DNA from: Flavobacteriales bacterium UBA1494
Lineage (GTDB): Bacteria > Bacteroidota > Bacteroidia > Flavobacteriales_E > Vicingaceae
NCBI GenBank assembly: GCA_905182175.1
Contig: CAJJAT010000034.1
Span: 1-39,772, forward strand
Length of the DNA: 39,772 nucleotides
Reading direction: 5' to 3'
This document shows, piece after piece, positions 1 to 8,649 of the stretch. Under the pieces are notes generated by a model. That model saw only the letters and a program-made list of their open reading frames with translations. It did no database searches and had not been told where the DNA came from. Position 1 is the first letter of the stretch; the number at the start of each line of letters is the position of its first letter. The translations under genes and the position numbers were made by a program.

Positions 1-2
1 GC

Positions 3-923
3 ACCGGATTGTGGAGCAGTGTAACAAGTGGAATAACGATACTATCAACTAGTGACCCATTAAGTAGCGCAGTATTACAGCGAGGAGTAAATACGCTAGT
101 GTGGACGATAAGCAATGGGGTATGCGCATCGAGTAGCGATACGATTACCATTACTTATGACAGTGAGCCAACAATTGCAAATGCAGGATCAGATCAGACA
201 TTATGTGACGAGCGAAGTGCAACGATGGAAGCAAATATTCCACAAACAGGAATAGGTGTATGGAGTCTTTTAAGCGGATCAGGAATTTTGAGTAACGTCA
301 ACAATGGTAACGCAGCAGTAAGTGGTTTGAGCGACGGTGTGAATGAACTTTCATGGACCATCAGTAATGGGGTATGTGCATCAAGTAGAGATACGATTAC
401 TTTGAAAGGTGCGAATAATCCAGTTTTAACAATAATATCTGATACAGCAATTTTCAAAGAGGACGGAGTTAAGCTGTATGTAATTAGTGATATATTAACT
501 ACAATGCAGTATAGCTGGTCTCCAATGTTTAGTTTAGATAATGCTACTATTCAAACACCTTTTGCTCGACCTAATGAAGATACTCGTTATTCTGCAAGGG
601 TTACTACCCCAGATGGATGTTTTGCAGATGGATTTGTTGACATAACAGTTGTAAAACGATTAATAATACCAGGAGCCTTTACACCTAATGGAGATGGTCA
701 GAATGACACTTGGGAAATCAAGAATTTAGAAGAATTAGATTCTTATGATGTAATTGTTTATGACGGATTCGGTAGCGAGGTATTCCGGTCAAACTCATTT
801 AGCCCATGGGACGGTAAATACAAAGGGAATATGTTATCCGTTGGATCATATTATTATCTAATAAAATATGAATTAATGGGTAAATATGAAGATGTAACAG
901 GAGTTATTTCAATATTAAGATAA
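3..923 (+). CDS. T9SS type B sorting domain surface protein (gliding-motility-associated C-terminal domain), 5'-partial
   Basis: The reading frame is already open at base 3, so only the C-terminal end (about 306 codons) of a larger exported protein is present. Two Ig/PKD-like repeats of roughly 75 residues are visible, each closing on a WTISNGVC motif followed by a DTIT strand. The last 87 residues begin at IIPGAFTPNGDGQNDTWEI and end in GVISILR, which is the CHU_C / type B C-terminal domain recognised by the type IX secretion system. In this family the domain directs passage through the outer membrane and surface attachment that depends on an SprF-type partner. A PorP/SprF gene starts 3 bases downstream, which fits that pairing. 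The protein resembles the C-terminal half of the gene at the other end of the window. Its specific role (adhesin or gliding) is inferred. Confidence 0.88.
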   Translation, partial: TGLWSSVTSGITILSTSDPLSSAVLQRGVNTLVWTISNGVCASSSDTITITYDSEPTIANAGSDQTLCDERSATMEANIPQTGIGVWSLLSGSGILSNVNNGNAAVSGLSDGVNELSWTISNGVCASSRDTITLKGANNPVLTIISDTAIFKEDGVKLYVISDILTTMQYSWSPMFSLDNATIQTPFARPNEDTRYSARVTTPDGCFADGFVDITVVKRLIIPGAFTPNGDGQNDTWEIKNLEELDSYDVIVYDGFGSEVFRSNSFSPWDGKYKGNMLSVGSYYYLIKYELMGKYEDVTGVISILR

Positions 924-926
924 GCT

Positions 927-1919
927 ATGAAGAGAATATTAATAGTTGCAGTTATACTAACAGCTGGAGCTGTGCTAAAAGCACAGACAGTTCAGCAGTA
1001 TACGATGTATAATCTAAATCATTTTATCGTCAATCCTGCTGCTGCAGGAAATGAGAACTTTGCTGATATTCGGATGGGGTATCGTAAACAATGGACAGGC
1101 ATTGATGTAGCACCTTCTACTTATTATGTAAGTGGACATACGGTGTTAAACAGGCCTAAGAATTATATGAGATCAGCTGTTAGAATGAGTAACTCTTGGG
1201 GGCAACGATCGAGAGCAAAGCCAATGATAAAACACGCAGTAGGTGGCGTTATTAATTCAAGCGAATTTGGGGCGTTTAAGCGATTAGAGGGGACAGGAAC
1301 ATACGCATTGCACCTTCCTTTAAATAGAGACATATCGATATCAATGGGGTTAAGTGCTGGATTTAAAAGCTTTAGTTTCGATGAAAGCAAAGGAGGGGTA
1401 TTGTATACAGGAGATCCGGTTTTTGATGCTTACGCTAGTAGTGGTAACTCTAATAAGTTTAATATGAATACAGGGGTTTATGCATATTCTGATAAATTTT
1501 ATATTGGTTATTCAGCTCAACAGTTGATTCGAAGTGAAATAGGATTGTCGAATTTAAAAATCGAAACAGGGTCGGAGCGGTTTCAAATATACCATTACGC
1601 AATGGCAGGATATCATTTTGACATAACAAATGAGATTCGCCTGTCTCCCGGTTTCTTGTTAAAAAAAGTTGGTAACAATCCGCTGAGTTATGATATCAAT
1701 GCTTTATTAACATACAAGCAGTTTCTCTCAGCAGGGTTAGCTTACAGAAGTCAAGACGCAGTATCGGTTATGTTTAGCTATGATATTAATGGGATATTAA
1801 AAATTGGGTATTCGTATGATTATAATATTTCTGAGATTCGTTCTGTATCAAGTGGAAGCAACGAATTGTTTATAGGGGTTTCAATTTACTCACTTTTTGG
1901 AAAGGCAGCTAGTTTCTAA
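927..1919 (+). CDS. PorP/SprF family type IX secretion system membrane protein
   Basis: A 330-residue protein with a signal peptide (residues 1-19, ending KAQ) followed by the family's hallmark start: a QQYTMYNLNHFIVNPAAAGN block, then RKQWTGI and a GHTVLNRP segment. The remainder is alternating beta-strand sequence ending in an aromatic strand, as expected for an outer-membrane barrel. Known members (SprF of Flavobacterium, PorP of Porphyromonas) work with T9SS, and SprF is needed to secrete or anchor the adjacent SprB-type cargo. The gene lies 3 bases after the type B cargo gene and 32 bases before a PD40-OmpA gene, so the three probably form one transcript. It is clearly related to 36050-37027. 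Which T9SS step it serves is inferred from context. Confidence 0.9.
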   Translation: MKRILIVAVILTAGAVLKAQTVQQYTMYNLNHFIVNPAAAGNENFADIRMGYRKQWTGIDVAPSTYYVSGHTVLNRPKNYMRSAVRMSNSWGQRSRAKPMIKHAVGGVINSSEFGAFKRLEGTGTYALHLPLNRDISISMGLSAGFKSFSFDESKGGVLYTGDPVFDAYASSGNSNKFNMNTGVYAYSDKFYIGYSAQQLIRSEIGLSNLKIETGSERFQIYHYAMAGYHFDITNEIRLSPGFLLKKVGNNPLSYDINALLTYKQFLSAGLAYRSQDAVSVMFSYDINGILKIGYSYDYNISEIRSVSSGSNELFIGVSIYSLFGKAASF

Positions 1920-1951
1920 ACCTTATCCCTAGGCTTAAACAAAAAACAATT

Positions 1952-4141
1952 ATGAGGACAGCAAAATATATATTAATACTTATTGCCTATTTTACATTTA
2001 ATAGCGTTTATCTATTTAGTCAGACGTCAATAAATCATATTGAATCAGTTAAAGAGATAAAAGCTATTAATACAAAAGGGGAAGAGAGTAACCCAATAAT
2101 AGCTCCGGGCGGAGATAAAATGTACTTCATGCACATGAGTTCTAATAAGAAAAAGGCTTCAATTTTAGGGCAAGAAATTTGGACGAGTGAAAAAATTGAA
2201 GGAGAATGGTCAAATGCCACCCCTTGGCAAATTTCATCTAATGACAATGCAAATAATGTTATAATTGGAGTTACTAATAATGAGAAAAGACTTTACTTAT
2301 TTAATTCTAATGACACAAGAAACAAGTTTGCTAAGGGATTGTCATATGTTCAATTAAATGAAGGAGGAGTATTTCACAGCCCTATTGGAATAAGTATTCC
2401 AGAATTTGAAATTGCTTATGGGTTTTATTCATTTTATGTTACTCCTGATGAAGAGCAATTTTTTGTTGCAACTACAGCCGACAGTTCTGATTATGAAGAT
2501 TTATTTGTTAGTTTAAAACAAGAAGACGGTAGTTGGGGGGAGTTGATTAATCTAGGTTCTACAATAAATACACCATTTATAGAGACAACGCCATTTTTAT
2601 CTGCAGATAAAAAGGTATTGTATTTTTCTAGTGATGGTCATGACGGTTTTGGATCAGCTGACTTGTTTAAATCCGAACGTATTGGAGATGGATGGACGAA
2701 CTGGACACCACCGGAGAATTTAGGAGAAAACATTAATTCGAAAGGGTTTGATGCATCTTATATTGTATTAGATGAGTGGACTGCAATGTTTTCGAGTAAT
2801 CGAAATCGGACGTTCAGTGATATTTATGAGGTAACTTTTGCACGCGAAAACCAAACGATTGCGTTAATCGTGTCATCAGATACTAATATTTTAGAAGGTA
2901 GAATATCATTAACAAAATTGGATACAACTTCTACAGCACCTATTAAATTGTTGGTAAAAGACCAATTAGGAATTGTGGTGGATACGATTTATGCAGATAA
3001 TAAGGGGAAATTCACGTATAAAAAATTAACAGCATCAAAATATACTATTTCCTTGATGGATGGCAATGATACAGAAATGATAGACATATCTATTGCAGAC
3101 TTGTTAGCATCAAGCGAAGCGACAATAACAAGTACAGAATCAACAGTTAAAATGGTTGAAGCTAATAAGGTGGGAGCTGCAACAGACAAATTGGAGAGTT
3201 CTTTACTGAAATCAATGGAAACTGTGCGTGATTCCTTAAGGGATATTTATGAGGGAACTTTTGTGCCAGAAAATCAAACGATAACGTTAATCGTGTCATC
3301 AGACCCTAATATTTTAGAAGGTATAATATCATTAGCAAAATTGGATACAACTTCTACAACTCCTATTAAATTGTTGGTAAAAGACCAATTAGGAGTTGTG
3401 GTGGATACGATTTATGCAGATAATAAGGGGAAGTTCACGTATAAGAAATTAACAGCATCAAAATATACTCTTTCTTTGATGGATGGGAATGATACGGAAA
3501 TGATAGACATATCTATTGCAGAGTTGTTAGCATCAAGCGAAGCGGCAATAACAAGCACAGAATCAACAGTTAAAATGGTTGAGGCTAATAAGATGGGAGC
3601 TGCAATAGACAAATCGGAGAGTTCGTTGCTAAAATCAATGGAAACAGTGTGTGATTCCTTGTCAAAAGGATCTATAGTTCAACAAATAGCTAAAAGAGTA
3701 GAAACACAAGAAAATTCAGTAGATCTAAAAGAAGCGGCTAGTTTATCTAGAATAGAAGGAAACTCTTCGGAGGACTTAGAAGAGGAATGTTTAGAACTTT
3801 TGGTATACTTTGGTTTCGATTCATATTCAATTTCAGATATCGGCATACACCAAATTGATAAATATATTGAAGGATTGGAATTGGTAGAAGGAAGTATTTT
3901 GATTATAACAGGTCATACAGATTCTGATGGACCTTCAGCATATAATAATATTCTTGGAGAACGAAGGGCAAATGCTGTTAAAGAGCACTTTATTCAAAAA
4001 GGAATTACAGTAAATTATAATGTTACATCAAAAGGGGAAGAGGAACCAATGGCATTAAATTCAACGGAGCAAGGTAGAAAATCGAATAGAAGGGTCTCGG
4101 TAAGTATATCAGAAAACGGGACCAAAAAAATTCCAGCATAA
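1952..4141 (+). CDS. OmpA family protein with PD40 propeller and an internal tandem duplication
   Basis: A 729-residue exported protein with a signal peptide (1-24, ending LFSQ). Residues about 35-295 carry PD40/WD40-like propeller blades (repeated YFSSDGHDGFGSADLF-type motifs). Two copies of a 141-residue segment follow, each containing a carboxypeptidase-regulatory-like beta fold (KLLVKDQLG, DNKGKFTYKKL). Residues about 612-725 form an OmpA C-terminal peptidoglycan-binding domain (VYFGFDS, GHTDSDG, ERRANAVKEH, NRRVSV). This architecture resembles PorE-like T9SS accessory proteins that tie an outer-membrane PorP complex to the cell wall. It follows a PorP/SprF gene in the same order as the trio at 34-39.8 kb. 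The paralogues at 6178 and 34048 have the same order of domains, but their middle segments are not near-identical repeats. Confidence 0.88.
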   Translation: MRTAKYILILIAYFTFNSVYLFSQTSINHIESVKEIKAINTKGEESNPIIAPGGDKMYFMHMSSNKKKASILGQEIWTSEKIEGEWSNATPWQISSNDNANNVIIGVTNNEKRLYLFNSNDTRNKFAKGLSYVQLNEGGVFHSPIGISIPEFEIAYGFYSFYVTPDEEQFFVATTADSSDYEDLFVSLKQEDGSWGELINLGSTINTPFIETTPFLSADKKVLYFSSDGHDGFGSADLFKSERIGDGWTNWTPPENLGENINSKGFDASYIVLDEWTAMFSSNRNRTFSDIYEVTFARENQTIALIVSSDTNILEGRISLTKLDTTSTAPIKLLVKDQLGIVVDTIYADNKGKFTYKKLTASKYTISLMDGNDTEMIDISIADLLASSEATITSTESTVKMVEANKVGAATDKLESSLLKSMETVRDSLRDIYEGTFVPENQTITLIVSSDPNILEGIISLAKLDTTSTTPIKLLVKDQLGVVVDTIYADNKGKFTYKKLTASKYTLSLMDGNDTEMIDISIAELLASSEAAITSTESTVKMVEANKMGAAIDKSESSLLKSMETVCDSLSKGSIVQQIAKRVETQENSVDLKEAASLSRIEGNSSEDLEEECLELLVYFGFDSYSISDIGIHQIDKYIEGLELVEGSILIITGHTDSDGPSAYNNILGERRANAVKEHFIQKGITVNYNVTSKGEEEPMALNSTEQGRKSNRRVSVSISENGTKKIPA
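2819..3664 (+). repeat. Two tandem 423-bp direct repeats inside the OmpA gene
   Basis: The segment starting gatatttatgag at 2819 recurs at 3242, a period of exactly 423 bases (141 codons), and the match runs to about 3661. The copies are nearly identical over long runs (for example the codons for KLLVKDQLG and for MDGNDTEMIDISIA). The frame is preserved, so the protein gains a second linker domain. The high identity implies a recent duplication or ongoing gene conversion. Confidence 0.9.
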
Positions 4142-4245
4142 TAAAAACACATTAAAAAAGCAGGCAAAACCAGAGTAAATTTTATTTACTTCATTGACTT
4201 ATGAATACAATGTTAATTCGTTGCTATTTATTAACTGGAGTATCT

Positions 4246-4440
4246 TCAGTATTCTTTAGAAGACAAGCCCGTTTTTAGTCTAAAAGATCGATAGAAACAT
4301 CCCCTATTTGCGAACCCTACTATTTCAGCTTTTTCGCTAATTTTAGGTTTATTTTTAAGTAAAAGAACTTCAGAATGGCTCACTCTTAATCGAATTATTA
4401 GGTGATTAAATTCATCTTCTGATGCTTCATTTGTATAACG
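4246..4440 (-). pseudogene. AraC-type HTH regulator, C-terminal remnant cut off by an IS element
   Basis: Read on the minus strand from 4440 to a TGA at 4246-4248, the sequence encodes 64 residues with the second half of an AraC/XylS DNA-binding domain: EFNHLIIRLRV, then KISEKAEIVGFANRG, then CFYRSFRLKTGLSSKEY. The second helix-turn-helix and the family's TGLSPxEYR signature are plain. The frame stays open exactly up to the terminal repeat of the IS3-family element, where similarity stops, so the N-terminal part is missing. No start codon or upstream part exists in the window, so it should be non-functional. Such domains in Bacteroidota often end hybrid two-component regulators; the original type cannot be told. 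Confidence 0.72.
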
Positions 4441-4518
4441 TCAGCAAAAAGTAAACTATTTAGGGTTTAGATTTAAGAGAGATATTTTTTAAATTAATAA
4501 TCTTTAAAAATTGTTCAA

Positions 4519-4852
4519 ATGACTAAGAAAAAAAGTGCGAGTTCGTTAATCAGCGAACTAAAGAGAAAAACTAGAAAAGCCTACAGTTCAGAAGACAAAA
4601 TCAGAATTGTTATTGAAGGTATGCGAGGCGAAGTGTCTGTCGCAGAGCTGCGTCGTACAGAAGGCGTAGCTCAAACCAACTACTACAAAGTGGAGCAAAG
4701 ACTTCATGGAAGCCGGTAAGAAGCGTTTAAATGGCGATACAATGCGTGAGGCGAATACCTCTGAGGTTACCTCGTTAAAGCATGAAAACCATGACTTAAA
4801 GGAATTTGTAGCCGAACTGTCTTTGGAAAACAGGAGGTTGAAAAAAACTTAA
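4519..4852 (+). pseudogene. IS3-family transposase OrfA (frameshifted)
   Basis: The N-terminal half encodes a transposase-type helix-turn-helix (SSEDKIRIVIEGMRGEVSVAE, with EGVAQTNYYK as recognition region). At about 4690 a single-base frameshift moves the frame. The next frame continues WSKDFMEAGKKRL and a leucine-rich heptad stretch (LKHENHDLKEFVAELSLEN, RRLKK) before a TAA at 4850. Together they make the usual OrfA layout of HTH plus coiled coil of roughly 110 residues. The frameshift means no functional OrfA is made. Assignment to the IS3 family rests on this layout and on the DDE orfB downstream. Confidence 0.8.
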
Positions 4853-4880
4853 GTGGAGACAACTAAAACGGAAAAGGTAG

Positions 4881-5853
4881 ATGCATCATACACAATCAGA
4901 AAAGATGGAAATTATACGTTTAGTTGAACAATCAGACACAGGAGTCACAAGGACTTTAAAGGATTTAAAAGTCCACAAAACGACCTTTTACAAGTGGTAC
5001 AACACCTATCTTGAAAACGGGTATGACGGCTTGGCTAGAAAGCAAAACAAGCGCTGCGGCGGCAGGAATAAAAAAACGAAGCGCATAGAGACACTGTAGT
5101 TGAAATGGCCATAGAAAAGCCGGAACTTTCTTTCAGAGAGCTCGCTTGGGACATTACTGATAAGCATAATTATTACATCAGCGAATCCAGTGTTTACCGT
5201 ATTTTGAAGGAAAACGGATTGATTACAACGCCAAGTTTAGGGTTATGAGTGCTTCCGATAACTTTACAGACAAGACAACTGCTGTAAACCAAATGTGGCA
5301 AACAGACTTTACCTACTTTAAAATCTACGGCTGGGGATGGTATTATCTTTCCACAATTTTAGATGACTATAGCAGGTATATTGTCACTTGGAAGCTTTGT
5401 GCTAATATGAAAGCAGAAGATGTCACAAACACCTTAGACGAGGCTTTAGCCAAAGCAAACCTTAAACACAGCAATCCACCTAAATTACTCAGTGACAATG
5501 GGTCTTGTTACATCTCGCATGAGCTGGCAGCGTACATAAAAGAAAAAGACATGAAACACGTTCGCGGCAGACCGTTACACCCACAAACACAAGGTAAAAT
5601 AGAGCGTTATCACAGGTCGATGAAAAATGTGGTCAAACTGGACAATTACTTCTATACCAGGGAATTGTAGCAAAAAATGGAATGGTTTGTGCATTACTAA
5701 AACAACGAACGATACCACGAATCAATTAACAACCTCGTGCCAGCTGACGTTTACTTTGGACAGGCTGACCGAAAATTAAAACGAAGAATAATGATTAAAA
5801 ACAGAACACTAAAAGCAAGAAAAAAACAATATAAAAAATTAACTCTAAATTAG
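4881..5853 (+). pseudogene. IS3-family transposase OrfB with DD(35)E integrase core (multiply disrupted)
   Basis: The coding sequence runs through three frames. The first (4881 on) gives the HTH region EKMEIIRLVEQ and HKTTFYKWYN. The second (about 5096-5230) gives VVEMAIEKPELSFRELAW and SSVYRILKENGLI. The third (5245 on) gives the rve integrase core. The catalytic residues are visible: Asp in MWQTDFTYF, Asp in LLSDNGSCY, and Glu in QGKIERYHRSM exactly 35 residues later. Two in-frame stops follow, TAG at 5668 and TAA at 5698, before the conserved NNERYHESINNLVPADVYFG tail and the final TAG at 5851. Two frameshifts and two nonsense codons make it inactive. Confidence 0.85.
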
Positions 5854-5902
5854 GCCAGAGTCTCTTTTAAATTTTACCCCAAAAAGTTCACTTTTGGCTG
5901 AA

Positions 5903-6082
5903 GACCTACACATGATAGTTTCGAATGCAAGAGTAGATGTAGCACTCGAATACCTTACAGAAAAGGGGGTAAATCCTACAAAAATTGTGAAACAACCCAC
6001 AGGAGAATCGATGCCAATTGCTAATAATGGCACGGTAGGAGGGAGAGCTAAAAATAGACGCGTGGTTCTTATTTTAAAATAG
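5903..6082 (+). pseudogene. OmpA C-terminal domain, 3' remnant abutting the IS element
   Basis: Immediately after the right end of the IS, an open frame encodes the last 60 residues of an OmpA-like peptidoglycan-binding domain: SNARVDVALEYLTEKGVNPTK, then QPTGESMPIANN and GRAKNRRVVLIL, ending at TAG 6080-6082. It aligns with the tail of the next gene (GRAKNRRVQVIIK). Everything upstream of the second half of the OmpA fold, including signal peptide and propeller, is absent. It is therefore the leftover of another paralogue whose 5' part was lost at the IS junction. A short protein could start at the TTG or ATG inside it but would have no export signal. Confidence 0.75.
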
Positions 6083-6177
6083 ATAATGAACACCAACATT
6101 GAATTGTTGGCACTTGGATGGAGGTTGTGCCGCTTTTTCTAAGAATAGGTTTAACTTTATAGGATAAATCGTGCCTT

Positions 6178-8106
6178 ATGAAGAAGTTTTTTGCATCCTT
6201 GATTATAGTTATAACAATTGCAGGTAATACTGTTTTTGCACAGTTGATTCTACCAAAAATTAATCCAATAAACAAGCAAACAACTTTCAGTAGTAAAGAA
6301 GAAGATAGCAATCCACTTCCATTTAACGATGGGAATTCAATTTATTACAACAGACTGTATATTGATGGGACGGGGGAAAATGCAACTGTTACATCTCAAG
6401 ATGCTTGGTATGCTACTAAGGGTGAGGACGGCTGGGAAAAGCCATATCGATTATTAAAGGAGGACGATTTACTTGGTGAAAACTTAATTGTTGGAACGAA
6501 TAACGCAGGGACAAGAATATACGTTTTTAATGCTCTTCCCGAAAAGGATACACTAGTAAGAAAATTATTTTACCTTGATAAGGCCGAAGAAAAGTACAAA
6601 TGGTCTGATCCGGTAGAAGTGAAAATACCAGGATTAAAATTTGGCAGTGGGTTTCTTCACTTCTATGTCAATAACGAGGAAACGGCCATACTGATTAGCA
6701 AAACGCCAAAGGGTAAAGATAAGGATACGGATTTGTTTGTTAGTTTAAATGATACTAATGGTAACTGGAGTTCAATCATAGATTTAGGTTCAACTATAAA
6801 TACCAATCGATTGGAAGTAGGGTCCTTTTTAACGAATGACTTAACAACGCTATATTTTTCTTCTGAGGGGCATGGAGGATTCGGAGCAGCTGATATTTTT
6901 GTAAGTATGAGGTTAGATGATTCGTGGCAAAAATGGTCTAAACCGATGAATCTTGGTGAACCAATTAATTCTGCTGAATACGATGCATCTTTCACCATAG
7001 CGAATGTAAATGAAGTTTATTTTACATCAGACAGAGCATCGCAACACAGTAATATTTATCAATGTACAATAGTAGGAGAGGTCGTCTTGATTAATACAGA
7101 TACGATTAGAGGGGTTTTTATAAACAACGGAGAAGCTGTGCCTGGCGTTCGTTTTGTTATAACCGACTCTCAAGGTAAGGTAGTAGGGAATGTCATAACG
7201 GATAAAGTTGGGGGTTTTAAATTCAAAAAACTAGAGGGGCAACAGGACTACCTTGTTAAGTTAGATGAAGAAGATTCGGATTTTGTGGGGAGTAAAATTT
7301 ATTTTATTAATCAAAAAGGTGTCAAGGCAGAGCGGTATGTTTTGACCGAAGAAGGGGCTTTTTTAAATTCAAATGATTTAGAGTCTGCTGAAACAATAAC
7401 TGGAGTGTTTAATTATAACTCTTTACCTGCAGTTCAATCGGCGTTAGTTGTACTAGATGTAAATGGATTTCCTTTAGACACAATCTTTACTGATTCTAAA
7501 GGTAACTTTAGTTATTCTTTATTGAGATTAGAAGGAGGCTTTAGTATAATACCACTGAATATGACGGATGATGACTTTGTTAACGTAGATATTTTTCTAG
7601 TAGACGGGAGTGGGCAAAACTTAAAATCACTAAAGCCAAATGAAGTTCATTTAGTGGATATTGGCGACGATAAGACAACTCCTAGTCCTTCTATGGCGGC
7701 TGTTCTTCAGAGAGCAATTGACGTGGAGGATAATTCTGATAACAAAAATGAAATTGCTGCTATTAGCAGTGCAACAGGCGATTTGGATATCATTTATTTT
7801 GATTTTGGACAAATAAGTGCTCCTTTAGAGGAATTAGATAAGTTATCGCTAATTGTGAGTGCGGTGAAAAGGATTGAAAACAAAACAATCATGCTTATTG
7901 CATATACAGACAACGTTGGAGACGAAAGTGTAAACCTAGGTATTGCAGCAGCAAGAGGGGCATCAATAAGAGCGGCGTTAGTTAAAAGAGGAGTTGCTGT
8001 TAATAAAATTACATTAATTACCAAAGGAGAAACCAAGCCTGTCGCACCGAATAACACAGCCGAAGGTAGAGCAAAAAATAGAAGAGTACAGGTGATTATT
8101 AAGTAG
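6178..8106 (+). CDS. OmpA family protein with PD40 propeller
   Basis: A 642-residue exported protein with a signal peptide of about 22 residues (MKKFFASLIIVITIAGN, ending VFAQ). PD40 blades occupy about residues 35-290 (LYFSSEGHGGFGAADIFVSM is the clearest). Two carboxypeptidase-regulatory-like beta domains follow (TDKVGGFKFKKLEG and TDSKGNFSYSLLRLEGG). The last 108 residues are the OmpA peptidoglycan-binding domain (IIYFDFGQIS, AYTDNVGDE, AARGASIRAALVKRGV, GRAKNRRVQVI). It is a paralogue of 1952-4141 and 34048-36024 but has no PorP gene directly before it, only the OmpA remnant and the IS. It may have belonged to a module whose other members were lost, or it may act with the trio upstream. 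It likely sits in the periplasm bound to peptidoglycan. Confidence 0.87.
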   Translation: MKKFFASLIIVITIAGNTVFAQLILPKINPINKQTTFSSKEEDSNPLPFNDGNSIYYNRLYIDGTGENATVTSQDAWYATKGEDGWEKPYRLLKEDDLLGENLIVGTNNAGTRIYVFNALPEKDTLVRKLFYLDKAEEKYKWSDPVEVKIPGLKFGSGFLHFYVNNEETAILISKTPKGKDKDTDLFVSLNDTNGNWSSIIDLGSTINTNRLEVGSFLTNDLTTLYFSSEGHGGFGAADIFVSMRLDDSWQKWSKPMNLGEPINSAEYDASFTIANVNEVYFTSDRASQHSNIYQCTIVGEVVLINTDTIRGVFINNGEAVPGVRFVITDSQGKVVGNVITDKVGGFKFKKLEGQQDYLVKLDEEDSDFVGSKIYFINQKGVKAERYVLTEEGAFLNSNDLESAETITGVFNYNSLPAVQSALVVLDVNGFPLDTIFTDSKGNFSYSLLRLEGGFSIIPLNMTDDDFVNVDIFLVDGSGQNLKSLKPNEVHLVDIGDDKTTPSPSMAAVLQRAIDVEDNSDNKNEIAAISSATGDLDIIYFDFGQISAPLEELDKLSLIVSAVKRIENKTIMLIAYTDNVGDESVNLGIAAARGASIRAALVKRGVAVNKITLITKGETKPVAPNNTAEGRAKNRRVQVIIK

Positions 8107-8131
8107 AATCGGCTTCCTTTTTTTAGTTGTT

Positions 8132-8167
8132 GGGTTGAATTTTAGATAAAGTTCAACCCCATTTTTA
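8132..8167 (+). terminator. Rho-independent-like terminator after the OmpA gene
   Basis: An 8-base perfect stem (gggttgaa at 8132-8139, ttcaaccc at 8152-8159) with a 12-base loop is followed by cattttta. It lies 26 bases past the OmpA stop codon and faces a minus-strand gene end, so it may serve both directions. Confidence 0.6.
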
Positions 8168-8235
8168 GGTCTCTGTTGGAATCAGGTTTTGTTGGTAAAA
8201 TAAAGGTGGATCTCTCATCACTTTATACCCAAAAT

Positions 8236-8649
8236 TTATTGGTGACATTCTACTCTAACGGTGATTTTTTGAAAAGTTTCTTTTCCATTTTCCACCATCA
8301 AATTGTTGATATAGAATTTTCTTGCATTATAAACTCCTAAGTACATTTTTGCATCAACCCCAAAATACAAATAAACGAAACATTCTATTTTCGGGGATGA
8401 AGCGGCTTTTTTCAATAGACTTCGAATTCTGTTGGCCGTATGTTCATCGTAGACCCCATTTACGAAAGGTCTTTTCGCACAGGTTAATCCAATTTTTTCT
8501 TCCATACTTTTGAGAAGGTCGCCTGTAAATCCAACCAGAATATCATCCATACGCTTAAACCGAATGCAGCTTTTACCCATGTCTAGTTCGTACTTTAAAT
8601 GTTTTGGTTTATTCAGTAATAAACCAACCTTGTAATTCCTTAGCTGCAC
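8236..8649 (-). CDS. Hypothetical protein; first third matches the C-terminal end of DUF1801
   Basis: A 137-residue open frame with a GTG start and no clear function. Residues 22-49 (LDMGKSCIRFKRMDDI, then GDLL) match the conserved C-terminal signature of DUF1801 proteins. The remaining residues (IGLTCAKRPFVNGVYDEH, RSLLKKAASSPKIECF, YLGVYNARKFYINN) do not belong to that family and I do not recognise them. The upstream part of a DUF1801 gene can be traced in another frame at 8780-8840. The frame is therefore best read as the surviving 3' part of a broken DUF1801 gene run into other sequence. Whether it is translated is doubtful. Confidence 0.35.
   Translation of the reverse strand: MQLRNYKVGLLLNKPKHLKYELDMGKSCIRFKRMDDILVGFTGDLLKSMEEKIGLTCAKRPFVNGVYDEHTANRIRSLLKKAASSPKIECFVYLYFGVDAKMYLGVYNARKFYINNLMVENGKETFQKITVRVECHQ

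Larger units (their letters stand above)
4441..5901 (+). mobile_element. Degenerate IS3-family insertion sequence
   Basis: The element is about 1.46 kb and is bounded by imperfect inverted repeats of about 43 bases. The left end starts tcagcaaaaagtaaact at 4441. The reverse complement of the right end (ending at 5901) reads tcagccaaaagtgaact. They share the pattern TCAGC-AAAAGT-AACT-TTT-GGGT-ATTTAA-AGAGA. Inside are an orfA-like gene and an orfB-like DDE transposase, both broken. No matching target-site duplication is visible (acg on the left, aga on the right), which fits an old element or a deletion at one end. The left flank is a truncated AraC gene on the opposite strand and the right flank is a truncated OmpA gene, so the IS marks a rearrangement junction. 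Confidence 0.85.

Noticed and set aside
4174-4190. agtaaat-ttt-atttact palindrome after the first OmpA gene
   Set aside because: A 7-bp AT-only stem is likely by chance in this composition and lacks a T tract.
4690-5853. Programmed ribosomal frameshifting in the IS element
   Set aside because: IS3 elements use one -1 shift between orfA and orfB. Here shifts occur inside orfA and twice inside orfB, together with two stop codons, so the element is decayed.
4436-5904. Target-site duplication around the IS element
   Set aside because: The 3-5 bases on each side differ (acg left, aga right); shifting the ends by a few bases gives no match.
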